A stretch of 64,000 bases of DNA. It comes from Lepas anatifera (taxonomy: Eukaryota; Arthropoda; Thecostraca; Lepadidae). Position numbers and translations under genes: made by a program. The stretch spans positions 65,001 to 129,000 of the forward strand of contig JAOTON010001528.1 of the NCBI GenBank assembly GCA_034440635.1, given 5' to 3'. The notes below the pieces were generated by a model. The model was not told where the DNA came from. It made no database searches and saw nothing but the letters and a program-made list of their open reading frames with translations. This document shows positions 44,401 to 57,655 of this stretch, in pieces. Positions within the stretch are counted from its first letter, which is position 1, and every line of letters starts with the position of its first letter.

Positions 44401-47400
44401 CGCTGAGCTGTTGTCCCTCCTGCACCTGATCCAGCGTGTCTTCAGAGCAGGAAAAGTGTGGCATCTGTCAGCGCGTTAGCATCGCGCTTGGACTCCAGCT
44501 TCTGAACGCTGCATTCGAGGAATTGCATAGCTGACTCTTCAGCCGTGGCGTGTTCGCGTCTCCAGACACTGAGTCACCTCTGTCGCCATGAAACCAGCTG
44601 CTGATGCTGGAGACATTCGGACTCATTAGAGCTGCCTTCGGACCGACCGGGATGTCTGCCGATCGGGCGACCTTGAGCGCCAACCTTGATCGTGGGTCGA
44701 CGCCGCGTTCTATCTCTCACAGCGTGGCGGTCACGTGAACGGATCCTCACAAATCCAGCAGCGGGCATCGCTCTCTGCGCTCTTCGCCGGTGCGCCACAT
44801 CTGTCTCGGCGCCGGCGACAATTGTGGCGCGCCGCAGACGATTATGGCGCCTCTGAGACAGTGGTGACGCGTCTGAGCGCGACGCGCTGTTTGTCATAGC
44901 TGGAGATCGATGGGGCCGCATTGTCTGGCTTCATTGGGCATTCGAGTTGTGTGCAGTGGTATGGAACTCGCTGAATGCTTTGGCCCGTTTTAGGTCAGAA
45001 TAACAACGTGATTGGTGCATTAAATGGCCCCGTGCATTCGTGTGACAAAGTTTTCACTGACAACTTGCATCCTGGTTCAGACCGTCTTATGTGTGAACCA
45101 TATGAGTAATGATTTACATAGTTTGTTTGCTACACCCGGTAGGGTGTTCTTTTTTAGAATGACACCTAAGTCACGTCTAATCTGTAGTCGTTCTGCTTCC
45201 GAAAATGTATATTTACTCTCACCTCGGCTCACATAACTTCCTGCAACTGAGGTAATCGGTGCCGGGTGCATGTTTATGTAGTTATTTGCTCGTTGTACCA
45301 TATAAACTCCTCAGCGAGGCGTCATGAAGCCGCGACGTGGTAATCTGAGCTGTTCTTCTCACGGCTCCATTCTGCGGTCGCCGTTTTATGCCGTATAACG
45401 CTAGTGGTGGGAACTTGATGGACGCTCTAAAGTGCTTCAGAAGGTCGCGTCGTGGGGCTTTAACCGAAATACTTTTCAAGAACGTGTAACTGGCCGGGAC
45501 GATTGATGCATACCTTTTGGCTCAGCAAATATGGCCGACACAAAGGTACATTAACCATGATTTATCACTACAGCTTTGTTTGGGAGATAAATTGTTCCTT
45601 GAAATAGTATGCTGGAATCCATTTTATTAGATGCATAAGCATAAAGTAAACTACTGAAAAAACCACGGTCAGCCGCCCTATACCTGTATATCGGAAGCCG
45701 TCAGAGGAGTGTAAAAATGACCAGCTCCAAAGCCCAGCCGGCAGCCAGTTTCTTGATAAGATTGAGAGAGCTGCGTGAGCCAGAGACAGTGAGCTGCGCC
45801 AGCTCGGACGAAACAGCCGCCACAGCTCCAACGGGAGAAATTTGTCACATTGAGCAGCACAGATTGTATCTGACAGCTGAGTAAGCGAGAGTTGGACAGC
45901 TGGGGGGAAATGCTTCAGTGGGGAAAAGCTGGGTATGCTTCAGTGGGACAGTCGGGACAGCTGCGCCAGCTTCAGTGGGACAGCTGGGTATGCTTCAGTG
46001 GAACAGCTGGGTATGCTTCAGTGGGACATTTGGGACAGCTGCGTATGCTTCAGTGGGACATTTGGGACAGCTGCGCCAACTTCAGTGGGACAGCTGGGTA
46101 TCCTTCAGTAGGACAGCTGGGCATGCTTCAGTGGGACAGCTGTGTATGCTTCGGTGGGACAGCTGTGCATGCTTCGGTGGGACAGCTGTGTATGCTTCGG
46201 TGGGACAGCTGTGTATGCTTCGGTGGGACAGGTGCGTCAGCTCCAGTGGGACAGCTGAGTATGCTGGAGTGGGACAGCTTTGTCAGCTTCCGTGGGACGG
46301 CTGGGTATGCTTCAGCGAGACAGCTGGGTATGCTTCAGTGAGACAGTTGGGACAGCTGGGTATGCTTCAGTGAGACAGTTGGGACAGCTTTGTCAGCTTC
46401 AGTGGGACGTCTGGGTATGCTTCAGTGAGACAGCTGGTATGCTTCAGTGAGACAGTTGGGACAGCTGGGTATGCTTCAGTGAGACAGTTGGGGCAGCTTT
46501 GTCAGCTTCAGTGGGACGGCTGGGTATGCTTCAGTGAGACAGCTGGGTATGCTTCAGTGAGACAGTTGGGACAGCTGGGTATGCTTCAGTGAGACAGTTG
46601 GGACAGCTTTGTCAGCTTCAGTGAGAAAGCTGGGTATGCTTGTATCTGACAGCTGAGTAAGCTGGAGTGGGACAGTTGCGTCGCTTCAGTGGGACAGTGG
46701 GTATGCTTCAGTGGGACAACTGGATATGCTTCAGTGGACAGTTGGGACAGCTGGGTATGCTTCATTGAGACAGTTGGGACAGCTTTGTCAGCTTCAGTGG
46801 GACGGCTGGGTATGCTTCAGTGGGAAAGCTGGGTATGCTTGTATCTGACAGCTGAGTAAGCTGGGTGGGCGTTGCGTCAGCTTCAGTGGGACAGCTGGGT
46901 ATGCTTCAGTGGGACAGCTGCGTATGCTTCAGTGAGACAGCTGGGTATGCTTGTCTCTGACAGCTGAGTGAGCTGGAGTGAGACAGGTGCGTGAACCATG
47001 CTAATCTGTCGGGTCTCATGTGTCGGCTCAGGCGCTTTGATTTAGGCACAGCTTTAGTTTTATTGTAGTCACAGTTACTTGACGCTAAGAGACATAGTAT
47101 TAAAGGAACAATTTTTTACAACTTTTTTAGCAGATGCAGTTTTGTTCAGTGATACCCCAAAGGTATGAATGGGCACCGAATTTCCATCCTATTGGAACCT
47201 GATAAAAAGAACAGCGCTCACGAACGGCGTGATTGGAACAGAGACTGGCTGGAAGTCCAATAACAGATGCTCTCCGAAACATCTTCTTTTAACCATGAAC
47301 TAATTCTGATGGCTGCCCTAATTTCCTCCCAAGTGTCACCGGAGCGAATTGGACCTTTCCACGTCTCCAATTAAAACCCTCGAAGACACGCTCCTAGTCC

Positions 47401-50400
47401 CACAGCCCACATTGAAGGAAGTCGTTAGGGATGCTCCAGATCGAGCGTCTGCTGTTCTCCTGCACACCAATGGGCCGGTTCCGAGACTGTCACTCGTGTA
47501 CCACGCCCCGACATTGTAGCTTGGCATTAGTCACAGGCCCCGCCAGAACCACTTGTTTTACCGCACACTCAAGTGGCCTTTTTTGCACCTCTGGATTTAA
47601 ACTTGTTTAGAAAGGTCGAATGAAGGCAATTAGGACTGGTTCTGGAAACTCAGACGTAATTACCATACCGGGTAGTTAAATAGGTTGTTGCCTGGCTTTT
47701 ACGCCGCTTGGTCACCAGGAATTGTCTCTGAAACTGGTTATATCATGGATGAGTCGGCGCGTCCTAACCTAAAAGTTAGAAGTCCGGCCGCCAGGTCCTT
47801 CCGTGAGAACTATGAAGCGAGGCGGTTTCCTTACAGTCACTGCTATCCTGTCTCTGTGACTAAGAATTCAGCTGCGTCACTCAGGTGATAATAGTTTTTT
47901 TTAGTTACGACTTATTAGAACCGATGCATCATACATATTACTGACACCATGTGTATCACATCTCTTCTGCTGTGCCGCACCAAGACGTATGGTTGCGTGA
48001 GAAGTGAGCGGCAAATTTGAAATATACTATACCTCATTTTACACCCGCCCACGCTTTCCTCTGCCACCGTTAATTCCGCCAATACTCGTCAGCTACCGTC
48101 AAATCGGTCACCCTTGTTTCGTCTATTGAACCGACGAAACTATAATGACACCCGACGTGTGTGCACAGTGTTCACGGGAGGAATCACTCCTTGTTGTGTA
48201 GGTAGTTTCATTCCAATCGAAGAACCAGCACAGTTGTTTCTTCAACATCGCGAAAATATCGGACGCCACTTCCTCTCTGAATACGGCTCTGGACCCCTGC
48301 GAACCTCTTCGCCAGAGGAACCCTCCTGACCGGTTGTTTTCTGCGCCCGCAGAAGGACGAGCCGCCAGAGATCACCTACTGCGTCAGCAAGACCGGCGAC
48401 GCGCTGAACGTTCAGATGCTGACGCCGACGCAGCCCATGCCGCGCGCCGATGACGTCGAGGCCAAGTTCCTGGAAGTACTGGTGAGTCGCCGGGGTGGGG
48501 ACTGGTGTTCGGACAGTAGGAATTGGCGGCTTAGTAAAATGTTCGCGGTTGTTAGGTATGATCGGTGGCATCCATTTTTTTTAAGGCAGCTGGACTGAAA
48601 ATTCCGACAAAGGCTCATGTGTGAGACCATGCCTTGTAGAAGAAACTGAGCTTCGCTGACTTCCGTCGCGCGCTAATAACATGAAGGTTACAGTTCTTTG
48701 TTGGTATTTTTAGCTTTAAACCTGTTCGACGTGAGTAACCTCTAAGACAGGTTTATGTAGGTAATAAAATATATCTGGCGGTTCCAAAGAATGTTCTAGT
48801 TCACTTCCTCCACACGTGATACTGTGGTCCAGAAAGGTGTGTCTAATCACTGCGTACGACATTTTAACGTGTCGTTTGCTGCAATTTTGCATGAAAAATA
48901 GTTTTTTTTTGCAGAATTTTGTAGATTGCGGGAGGAAAGAACGTGCTGGATTTGCACATGCCTGGGGCGTATCAGCGTAGAACAATACTTACCGTTTGCT
49001 CAATGCGGTTTAAGGCAGCTTTGAGCGGGGTAACGGGTCTCATGGTTTTGTAGTGTACCTATCAATGACGTCACACCAAGACATGAGAGCAAATATCATT
49101 GTCTACCGTTCGGTTGCGATGTTAAAATTAACGTAATTAACGAAGTTAGCCTTGTTATAGTTCTATTCATTTTTGTTATTTGGTGTTTAACGACGCACCA
49201 ACTGCTGATGTGTGGTGGGAGTAAGCTAGACTTGAGCTAGGACAGGGCGCCTAGTCCTGCCTCTGGGTGGGCTGGAGCCCGCGACACTGCACAACATACA
49301 CAATGTCATGGACCGATCCGAGCACGCGCACTAGCCAACTACGCCGGCCCAACCTCGTTTCTATTTAGTTTGCAGTAAGGCATGGCTGGTGGTAAATTCT
49401 TTTTTAACTCGAGACTGATAAACATCTGCAACGCGTTCATTCACCTTGACGCTGGCCCCATTTATGGAGTTAAGGCTGTGTTGAGACCATGAAGAGGCAC
49501 CATTGTTTGGAGCCGGCCCTTCTGTCCTCCCCAGCTCACAAGTGTGCAGGCCGTTGTCCGACATCCTTGAGACGGGTCCACTATCACCTGCTACCTGGGC
49601 CGACCCAGCCCTCTCCGTGACGTCACGCTGGATGACGTCAGCCGGCGTCATCAGCTGACTGGAGACAACTCCCTGGTTTATAGTGCAGGGCATCTGAAGG
49701 CCGGCGTCTCGCTGCACAGGGATGGGCTCAGTTCTGGGTACGTCGGATCCCCTGTAGGACAATTCAGGGACTGACTGGTCATCGTGGTTCTGAGAGCGCG
49801 ATCTGATTCCCTGTACCCCTGGCCCTGGGGTGCACCGCTCGGAATTAGTATTCTCCGCAGATTCAGGTTACCGGGGAAAAACAAAAGGTGTCTTGCCCTT
49901 CTCTCACTATTACCCCATCGCCCAAAGATGGTCATCGATAAACTTAAACCGGTATTATATTCAAGGTATCCCATAATATAATATCGTCGCGGTCTTCTAC
50001 GTAAAATTCAAACTAGGTATTGTACAGACAAGGTCGGTGTGTAAACCACACGAGGATAGAGTAGCACAGTGGAGTATCCGTGCTGGTTGGCGTCAGCCGA
50101 GTTATGGTCCCTTTACAACGCCTGCAGCACATGCTCCATATTAGCTCCGCGGAGCCGTTTCGCCATGGACACGAAACCTTCCGCTAGGTAGCGGTGGCGC
50201 TAGACAGAAACCTTAGACAGAAACCCGGCTGATCGCTGAACTATGGCCGTCTTGAGAGCCTCTGGTATCCCCGGTTGTCCTGTACACGCCGTCATTGAGG
50301 TATCTGAGGCGAGAAAGTCCAGGGGTCGTGAGGCCTAGGAATTTGCATCAGCGTGAAGGCAGCCCTCATTCAGCCCTGACCTATCCTGATCCCAGTTCCC

Positions 50401-53400
50401 CGTGCTTCTGGGTGACGGAATACCTGAAAATACGAGTGTATGAAAGCGGCTCAAGCTCTGCTTACATTTGGCGGAATATGAATATTAAGAGTACTAGAGA
50501 TTACTAGAGAGATTCAGTTCGACATGGAGATTTAAAGCGTATTTGTCTTCCCGGATGTCCCGCTGAAGGTCCCAGAAAATAACGATTGTAATAAAGTGGC
50601 ACTTGCTTTTGTACCCACAACGGAAAAAATCTTCAAGAGGCATTCTATGTTTGGAAATACGTTTTTATGGGTAACTCCTACAGACATGCTGCAATATTAT
50701 CAGAAGAAATAACATTTTGGGCACGTACCGTGCGTTCAGATATTTTTCGGGTTGGTAGCCCTGAAGTTTGGTTGTAATCTAGCGCCGAGTTAAGGTGCTC
50801 TGGCCCACAGCTGCGCTACTCCACTGGAGTTATCCGCCCCGCTCAACAGATTTAATCTAAGCATACCCATTTTTGTACGGCTGCTCAAGTGCTCATGCAG
50901 CTTAGTTTGATCTCGATTAATCCTCTGCGCGTTGTTTTCAGCGCGAGTCCGCTCTGTTATGTCGGCCTTTGGCGATGTCTCGCTGATGGTATCTCGTCGT
51001 TAGCCGGGTAACTGCTGCCTTTGTTGTGATCTGTTTTGGTTCGTGATGTCACCCTTTCTCAAATTCCAGATCTGTGATTATTTCAGTGCGGTATTTGAGC
51101 ATTCCGCCATATAAATTTGACCGCTGTGTTTTTATCACGTGAGCCTTAATCTGATAGCAGTTTTTGTGGCTATGCGATACCATAGGAATGTCCTCGGCTG
51201 TAATGGTCAATCAAAAAAGCGCTCGAATGAGGAGGTGCAACCAGATATTTAATCCGGTCCTTTCCGTCGCGCGACGGCGCGGTTTTGGATGTCTGACGGG
51301 TCAGACTGATCAAGGAGTGGCCTGCCAACCTGCCGGTAGGTTTCTCCAGATCCATTGATTCTGAGAGGAATGTATCCGCTCGACAAGATCAGGACTCCTG
51401 GCTTTGAGTGAAAAAAGTCTCAGATTTTATCGCTGAGCCGGTAATATAGCCGACTAGAGGTATTTTTGGCGAACAACGGTAAATACAGTTTCGGCCGCGT
51501 TTTTTGCAGGGACGTTGATACCGTCATTTCCACCTTGTTCCCTTGAATGAAGCATTTCAAGTAATGTAAGCCTTGGCGTGCGTCCTCGGCAGGCTCCGGT
51601 CTTGCCAAGGTTAACCAGTCGCAGGTGTCGATCGAGCAATGATCAAGAAGCGCTTGGCGTGTGAGCATGTAACAGCCCACATTGAAAACAGTGGTCTGTA
51701 TCTTCGGCACCTATACCGTTCATTAGTCCACCTCGAAGCTGCCCGAGTGTTATCCAAGCGCTCTTTATAGCCGGAGGCCGCCTTGGAAGGTGTGATACTT
51801 CTTCACGATGTCACACCATCACGACGTTATACCGTCACGGCGTTACACCTTCATTACGTCATACCGTCACTACGTCACTTTCCACGACGTCACACCCTCA
51901 CGACGCCTCACCATCACTACGCCGCACCGTCGTGACGTGACGTGACACCCTCACGGGCGGCGCGCTCTCAGATGTGCCGTGACGCCGTGGGCGGTGACGA
52001 TCCGGATGGTCTGTCCGCAAACAATGCGCCTGCGGGGCGCAGGCGGGGTCGGAAACACTTCAGCTGCCCGGAATGTTAACCGGGAGGGGCGACAGCGCAC
52101 TTTGGAGTGATAAAGTATCCTTGGATGGTAATGGCTTACGCCAACGGAAGTATCTCATGCTATTATCGTTCCATAGTTATTGATGCGTGGTTAAAGGATT
52201 GCTAACTAGTCAGATATGGAAATTTTCTATCCTGCATTCTGTTGTCGCGCTCGGCTGAACAGCACTTCACTTCTCTATGAGCCCCCATGGCTCTCAGCTT
52301 CTGTCACTGCCTTTCGTAACCCCCTGGATTTACTCACGGTGTCAGCTTGTCTCTCATGCTGTCATAAGCTCGGAGTCGCACATTGCACACCCAACATGAC
52401 ATATGAATCAGTGCCGGCACGGCACGCAGCTCCTGGTCGCTGCGGAGACAGCTGCGGATCTCGGAGGCTTCCGAGCTGAGCGGGCCATCGCGGAGAGGTT
52501 TATGCTGCCTGCCATCATCACGCCCATCAGCTGAGCAGGGGGCGCCGCAGGGGAGCGCGCCGGCGGATGGGCCGGTGCGATCTCGCTAATGGGGATGGTG
52601 TGCATCCAGGCGAGGCGGGACGACGCCAGAGAACCCGGCGAACGTGGAAGCCTTTCTGCCGACAAATGTGGAGAGAGCAAGTGGCCTGTCGTCGCAAGCG
52701 TTGGCACCAGCGGCGAAATGGTGACCGAGCGGTGTCCGTGGTGTGTCGTATCACAGACCGCGCTGATAATTTCTCCAAGCGAGCGGCAAAAAATGTGTCG
52801 ATGGTGTGTTTCTCCCAGCCAGCGATTGACGCAAGACTGTCGCCATTTTGATAATGTGTTTCCGCTCTCCCCTCAGCGCGCGCGAATCCATCAAAATGAG
52901 GCGAGAGACCTCCTCTTGGCTGTAATCCATTTGCGGATCTCATTTCTGTCTCGCTGGGGCTTCCTCCGTATTCCCAAAACATGTTCCAATCATCGATCTG
53001 CACTCCTCCCACGACTCGGGCGAGGGCCAGCGCCCCCGCCTCTGCCTTCGTGGCGCTCACAGCTGGCTTGGTGGGGTTTCAGGTCCTCCCCTCGGTTTTT
53101 GCACCGCCAAGGCTTCCACCGGCCTAAATGCGTCTGGTGGTTCATTTAGGGATCGATACTAATTTATCGATCGATGGGTCGAGTATACAGCCGAACCCGC
53201 GTCCGAAACTGAACTGGAAGAGTGAACTGGAAAGTCTTGGATAACTTCAACCACGAGCTTGTTCTGGCGCTATATAATGTATTTGTAGACTCTGATATAT
53301 CGTCAGATTTTTGTTATTTTCAGAATACTTGTTCAGTGTCAGTATATGCTCGGCAGTGTGAATCATTGTAATCAGTTGTAAATCGTCTGTCTCAACCACG

Positions 53401-55818
53401 AATATTTGCGCGGGACGGCGAAATAGTAAAATATCATGCCTAAATATTTCACGGTTACGTACATTTGAGCGGGAACCGTCGGTATGCGATATCTGAAAAT
53501 GTAGTGAGAAGTTTAGCTGGAATTTCCAGCCTGTAGCAGACACTCCAGCACATTGTGATACAAGCGCTTCATTAACATACCCTATTTAATTATCGAACCT
53601 GTAGCCGGCGATGAAAGGTAAATGATGACATGACGTTCATCTCCTTACAAACAGTTAATCAACCGGCCGTGAGACGGGCCGCCGGTGCCCGCCTCCACTA
53701 GTGGGGCATTGGTGCTGCTTGCCTCATTTCTCCTGGAAAGTAAGCCGTTTACCTCTATTGAATCCTGTGGGGCAGCTTTCATAAGAGGAGTGGGCGCGCC
53801 GGTCCATATGGCCTGGATGATGCATTATACGAGTTGGGCGTGTGGGAAGTGGCAATGTATTCCATCTGCTCGATGCCTTGGGCTGCCTCCGCAGTGGTGA
53901 TTCGTCGAGTTACGGACCGGCCTGTTTGACAGACGATAGGCCAGGCAGCTGGCATACCGATAACCCGGCAAGTATCAAAGGAGATGATCGGACGATAAAC
54001 ACTCATGCCGCACGGCCGGTGGCGATACGTTTCATTGCAGTACTGCGCAGTGAAACGTACTGACACCTATCACAATTAAATCAATCTAGGGTGTAATTAA
54101 ACGTGAACTTATAAACATAAGCGTAGACAAGGTGTGGTAATTTGATTTGGCGCTGGCAGGCGCAGCTGACTGACCATATTCCTGAGTAAAGGAAGCTTGG
54201 AGAACAAGATGAAATGTACACCATCGCGGGGGCAGTGCGGGAGAAAAGTTTTCTATATTTCTGCAGACGCAAAATTTTGCATTACAAATCTATGACTCCT
54301 TGAAGTAGATTGAATATATTTCTGGATATGCTTATAATATTTAACTTATGTACTTCTTATCTTCTTTAGATCCCGTATTTCCAGTTAAATCCTGTGAATA
54401 TTTTTACTTTTCATCCTTACTGCGCTATTTCGCTCTTCTTTGTTGCTTCATTATATCGTGAATTTCACGACATATTTGGTGTATCATTTAAAACCTAAAA
54501 TTCCGATGGTATTTAGATCAAATGTGGGATCATTATCGAGAAATAGCGTTAAGATTTCAAAAATATTAATATTTGTCTTTCGTTTGCATCATATTTCAGG
54601 TCGTTCGAGGATGATACCTAAAATTAGTTTTGGCGTTCCAGATCGTACACCAGACCTATCGTGCAGCGGCGTGAATCAATCGAAACAGCCACATTCTCTT
54701 GTCCGCATCAGAAAGTGTACCAGCTTTAAGCAGCTGCTGCAGACATCCTCCTTCCCGTGCCGCTTATTCTTCACACATCATCACTGGCACGATATGTTCT
54801 GTTCACGCGTCTGGCTGACGTATAGCCTTCTGTCGTCCACAGGAGGAGCTTGATCTGACCGCCGCCAACCGCACAGCCATGCTGGAGCTCCCGCTGGCCA
54901 AAAAGTGGCAGCTCTACTGCAGCAGAAAGAAAAAGGTGGGCTGACAGCCGAATACGACCGCTACTCAATCGCGTTGTTGCTTCATTAGGTGGCAACCGGT
55001 GAAGGAATAACTGTAATACGATAACGCTTTTTGCCCGGGGATACTGTTTTGGGAGCTGTCGTCGCGCTTGTTAACCTACCGCGGCCACATTATCAGCAGT
55101 GACCGGTCCACTTTTTGTGATTCCCTCTGCGCCCGCGCTCTGTGTCAAAGACCAATATAACGGATAATTTATCAGAGGCCAATAAACAGCCTGCATCGGC
55201 CCACATTCCATTAACAGCCTGTGAGTCCTACTTCTCCTATCAAAGGGCTTCCTTGACCTCAGCTCTGGGTTCGAGGTCAGTTTGGCCGCACAAAAACTCG
55301 CTCCTACCCTACCTACCATGTCAGGCTCTCATAAGACAACTGTTGAGAGATGAAAGCTCATGAGCTTTCCGTGTTCGTGACCGTGTCCAGTGCAGTGATG
55401 CGGGAATAAGCATATTTATCTCGTCACCCACCTGCCGCCGACTCTCAAGGACGTCTGCTCGGATAGTTCCCATTAACTCTGCCCCAATCCTTTCTTCCTC
55501 CGCATCTCACTTATCAAAAGGTACAGAATTCGACTTTCCTCTTGCAGTGTGAAAGCCAGTGTCCACCGTTCGAACCGCAATTCGCGTTCTCGTCGGCCGC
55601 GACACCCTTTTTCTGGGACGGAACGTGATCAGCTTGAGATGCTGGCCTCCTCGCTCTTTCGCTCGGTCGGCCTGCACGTTCGCTCCATCCGTCACGCTCC
55701 GCCTAGGCAGCGGCGGCGTCGTTTGCGACGACGACGATCACGACGCAGCGTGACGACGAGTGGCTTCGGCGCCACAAATGTCGAAACACAGCTATAGTGC
55801 CGACCTTAATTCATTGTG

Positions 55819-55882
<64 letters not shown>

Positions 55883-55908
55883 AGGGATAGAGGGAGGGAT
55901 AGAGGGAG

Positions 55909-55988
<80 letters not shown>

Positions 55989-57574
55989 AGGGAGGGAGGG
56001 AGGGAGGGAGGGAGGGAGGGAGGGAGGAGGGAGGGAGGGAGGGAGGGAGGAGGGAGGGAGGGAGGGAGGAGGGAGGGAGGGGGAGGGAGGAGGGAGCCCC
56101 TCTTGTTGAGCCGATGGGGCGCGTGTTCAGAGGGAAGCTGCAGCGACGGGACCAGGTTTTAGTAGTGATGGACCCGACAAACGGGAGTGTGCGATTTCGC
56201 GTGTTCGCGCGGCTCCGTGAGCTGTCTCGGGAGGCGACGCCAGCTGCTGTGTGGGATGCAGGTGACGATATTAAATCGCGTGGCGTCGCTAATGCGGCTT
56301 CTTCACCGGTCACTTTCTCCCGCAAAAGTGGCTCATCTGTTTCGTTACTGTTGCTTCAGATGGTACCGGCGAAGTGGCGCGGCTGTGTTTTAGCCTTTCG
56401 CCGGCCCGTCGCCGGATATTTTGGCGGTGTTGCACCAGAAATGTGGACTGGAGCGGCTCCACTGAGAGCCCAGACCCGTGTTTAGCGGTCACTGTTACAA
56501 ACGCCCGATATGTTTCATGTATAGAAGAAGCCTTTGGCGATATCGCGTCAGTCTTTTGTAACACGCCCAATCGCAAGGTGTAATGAGCTGTTTTCCGTAT
56601 TGCCGCGTGTTCTTTGATGTGTTTCTAACCACCATGGAGTCGAAATCATAAGTTCTGCTCCAAATACCCACTATGAGTTACCAAAAGTGACGTGATTTAC
56701 CTTCACTTGTCATTATACATTTACAGGACCACTCCAGCCCTCTTTAATGACTTGGATCCTTTGGGCTGATGCATCTTGTAATCCTCATGTCTAGCCGCCT
56801 GGTTTTTACCTGGAATGTTTTTTTAATTCTGGCTGAAATAGTGGCTTTGGCTTTTATAAGATAACATTAATGTATGAATTGTTATGCCCTTAGCTGTTGT
56901 TGAGGGAGAGTACAGTGAACGTTTGAATTTACTAACGCTCCAGCACCTAATGTCAGGTCATGCGGCGTCGCCATCTCTCCCCCTGCTTGAAGGAACTTCA
57001 GGCTTCCAGTTTCAAGCACGCATTGAACCCGCCGGAATGTTGACCATGACTTGCTTCTCAGGAAGCCAGCTCTCGATATGATTGTGCCGTGTTTCAGGAT
57101 GACACCGACAACGGGAACGGCCACAGCTACCTGGCCAGACTGCCGGACTACTACATCGACAAGATCAACTCCCTCACCGGGGTAAGCAGCGGCAGCGGCG
57201 GGACCGAGCTTGCGAAAGGTAGAGTGATCGGGAGCTTCCGCGTTCTTAATAACGCTGGAGGATAACTATGTCATGTGAACGTCGCTGATACTCGGGAATT
57301 CAGGCGGAAGCGTAGACCGCAGGCTAGCTTTTCAGAAGCCGATGCCATCGATGCGATTGCTTGATTCAGTGTTTGTGGCATCTACCTCATCTAGATTTTT
57401 AGGATGTCGTGACGCCTTTGCAGTAACCTGAGGTCAGGTTTTTAGTGGGTAGATTCAGGGATGAAATGTAGTTAGCATCATTACAATGATTTCGAACTTT
57501 AGGAATGTTGCGGTGTGATGCCGCCAGGGGCATTTAATTAATCATTCTAAGGGCTTTCACTTTGCAGAATTGCC

Positions 57575-57655
<81 letters not shown>

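Larger units (their letters stand above)
41449..48352 (+). other. DAAM: DAAM intron 1 (6.9 kb, phase 0)
   Basis: GTGAGC to CGCAG. It holds the two minisatellites of about 1.1 kb each. The remaining sequence shows no further exon, although an alternative DAAM first exon here cannot be excluded. Confidence 0.85.
48482..54842 (+). other. DAAM: DAAM intron 2 (6.4 kb, phase 0)
   Basis: GTGAGT to CACAG. It contains a SINE-like copy at 49,165-49,355 and the 16-bp repeat near 51,804. A GC-rich patch at 51,930-52,060 and otherwise unremarkable DNA make up the rest. Confidence 0.9.

Noticed and set aside
40661..44581. 19-base match CAGACACTGAGTCACCTCT at 40,661 and 44,563
   Set aside because: The identity does not extend beyond 19 bases, so it could be a chance match or an old fragment.
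45892..46373. two overlapping plus-strand ORFs of about 150 codons
   Set aside because: Both are frames of the 23-bp minisatellite in DAAM intron 1.
55760..56485. 241-codon plus-strand ORF with Arg-Glu and Gly-Arg-Glu-Gly repeats
   Set aside because: Product of the GA/GGGA microsatellite inside DAAM intron 3, with no protein-like sequence outside it.
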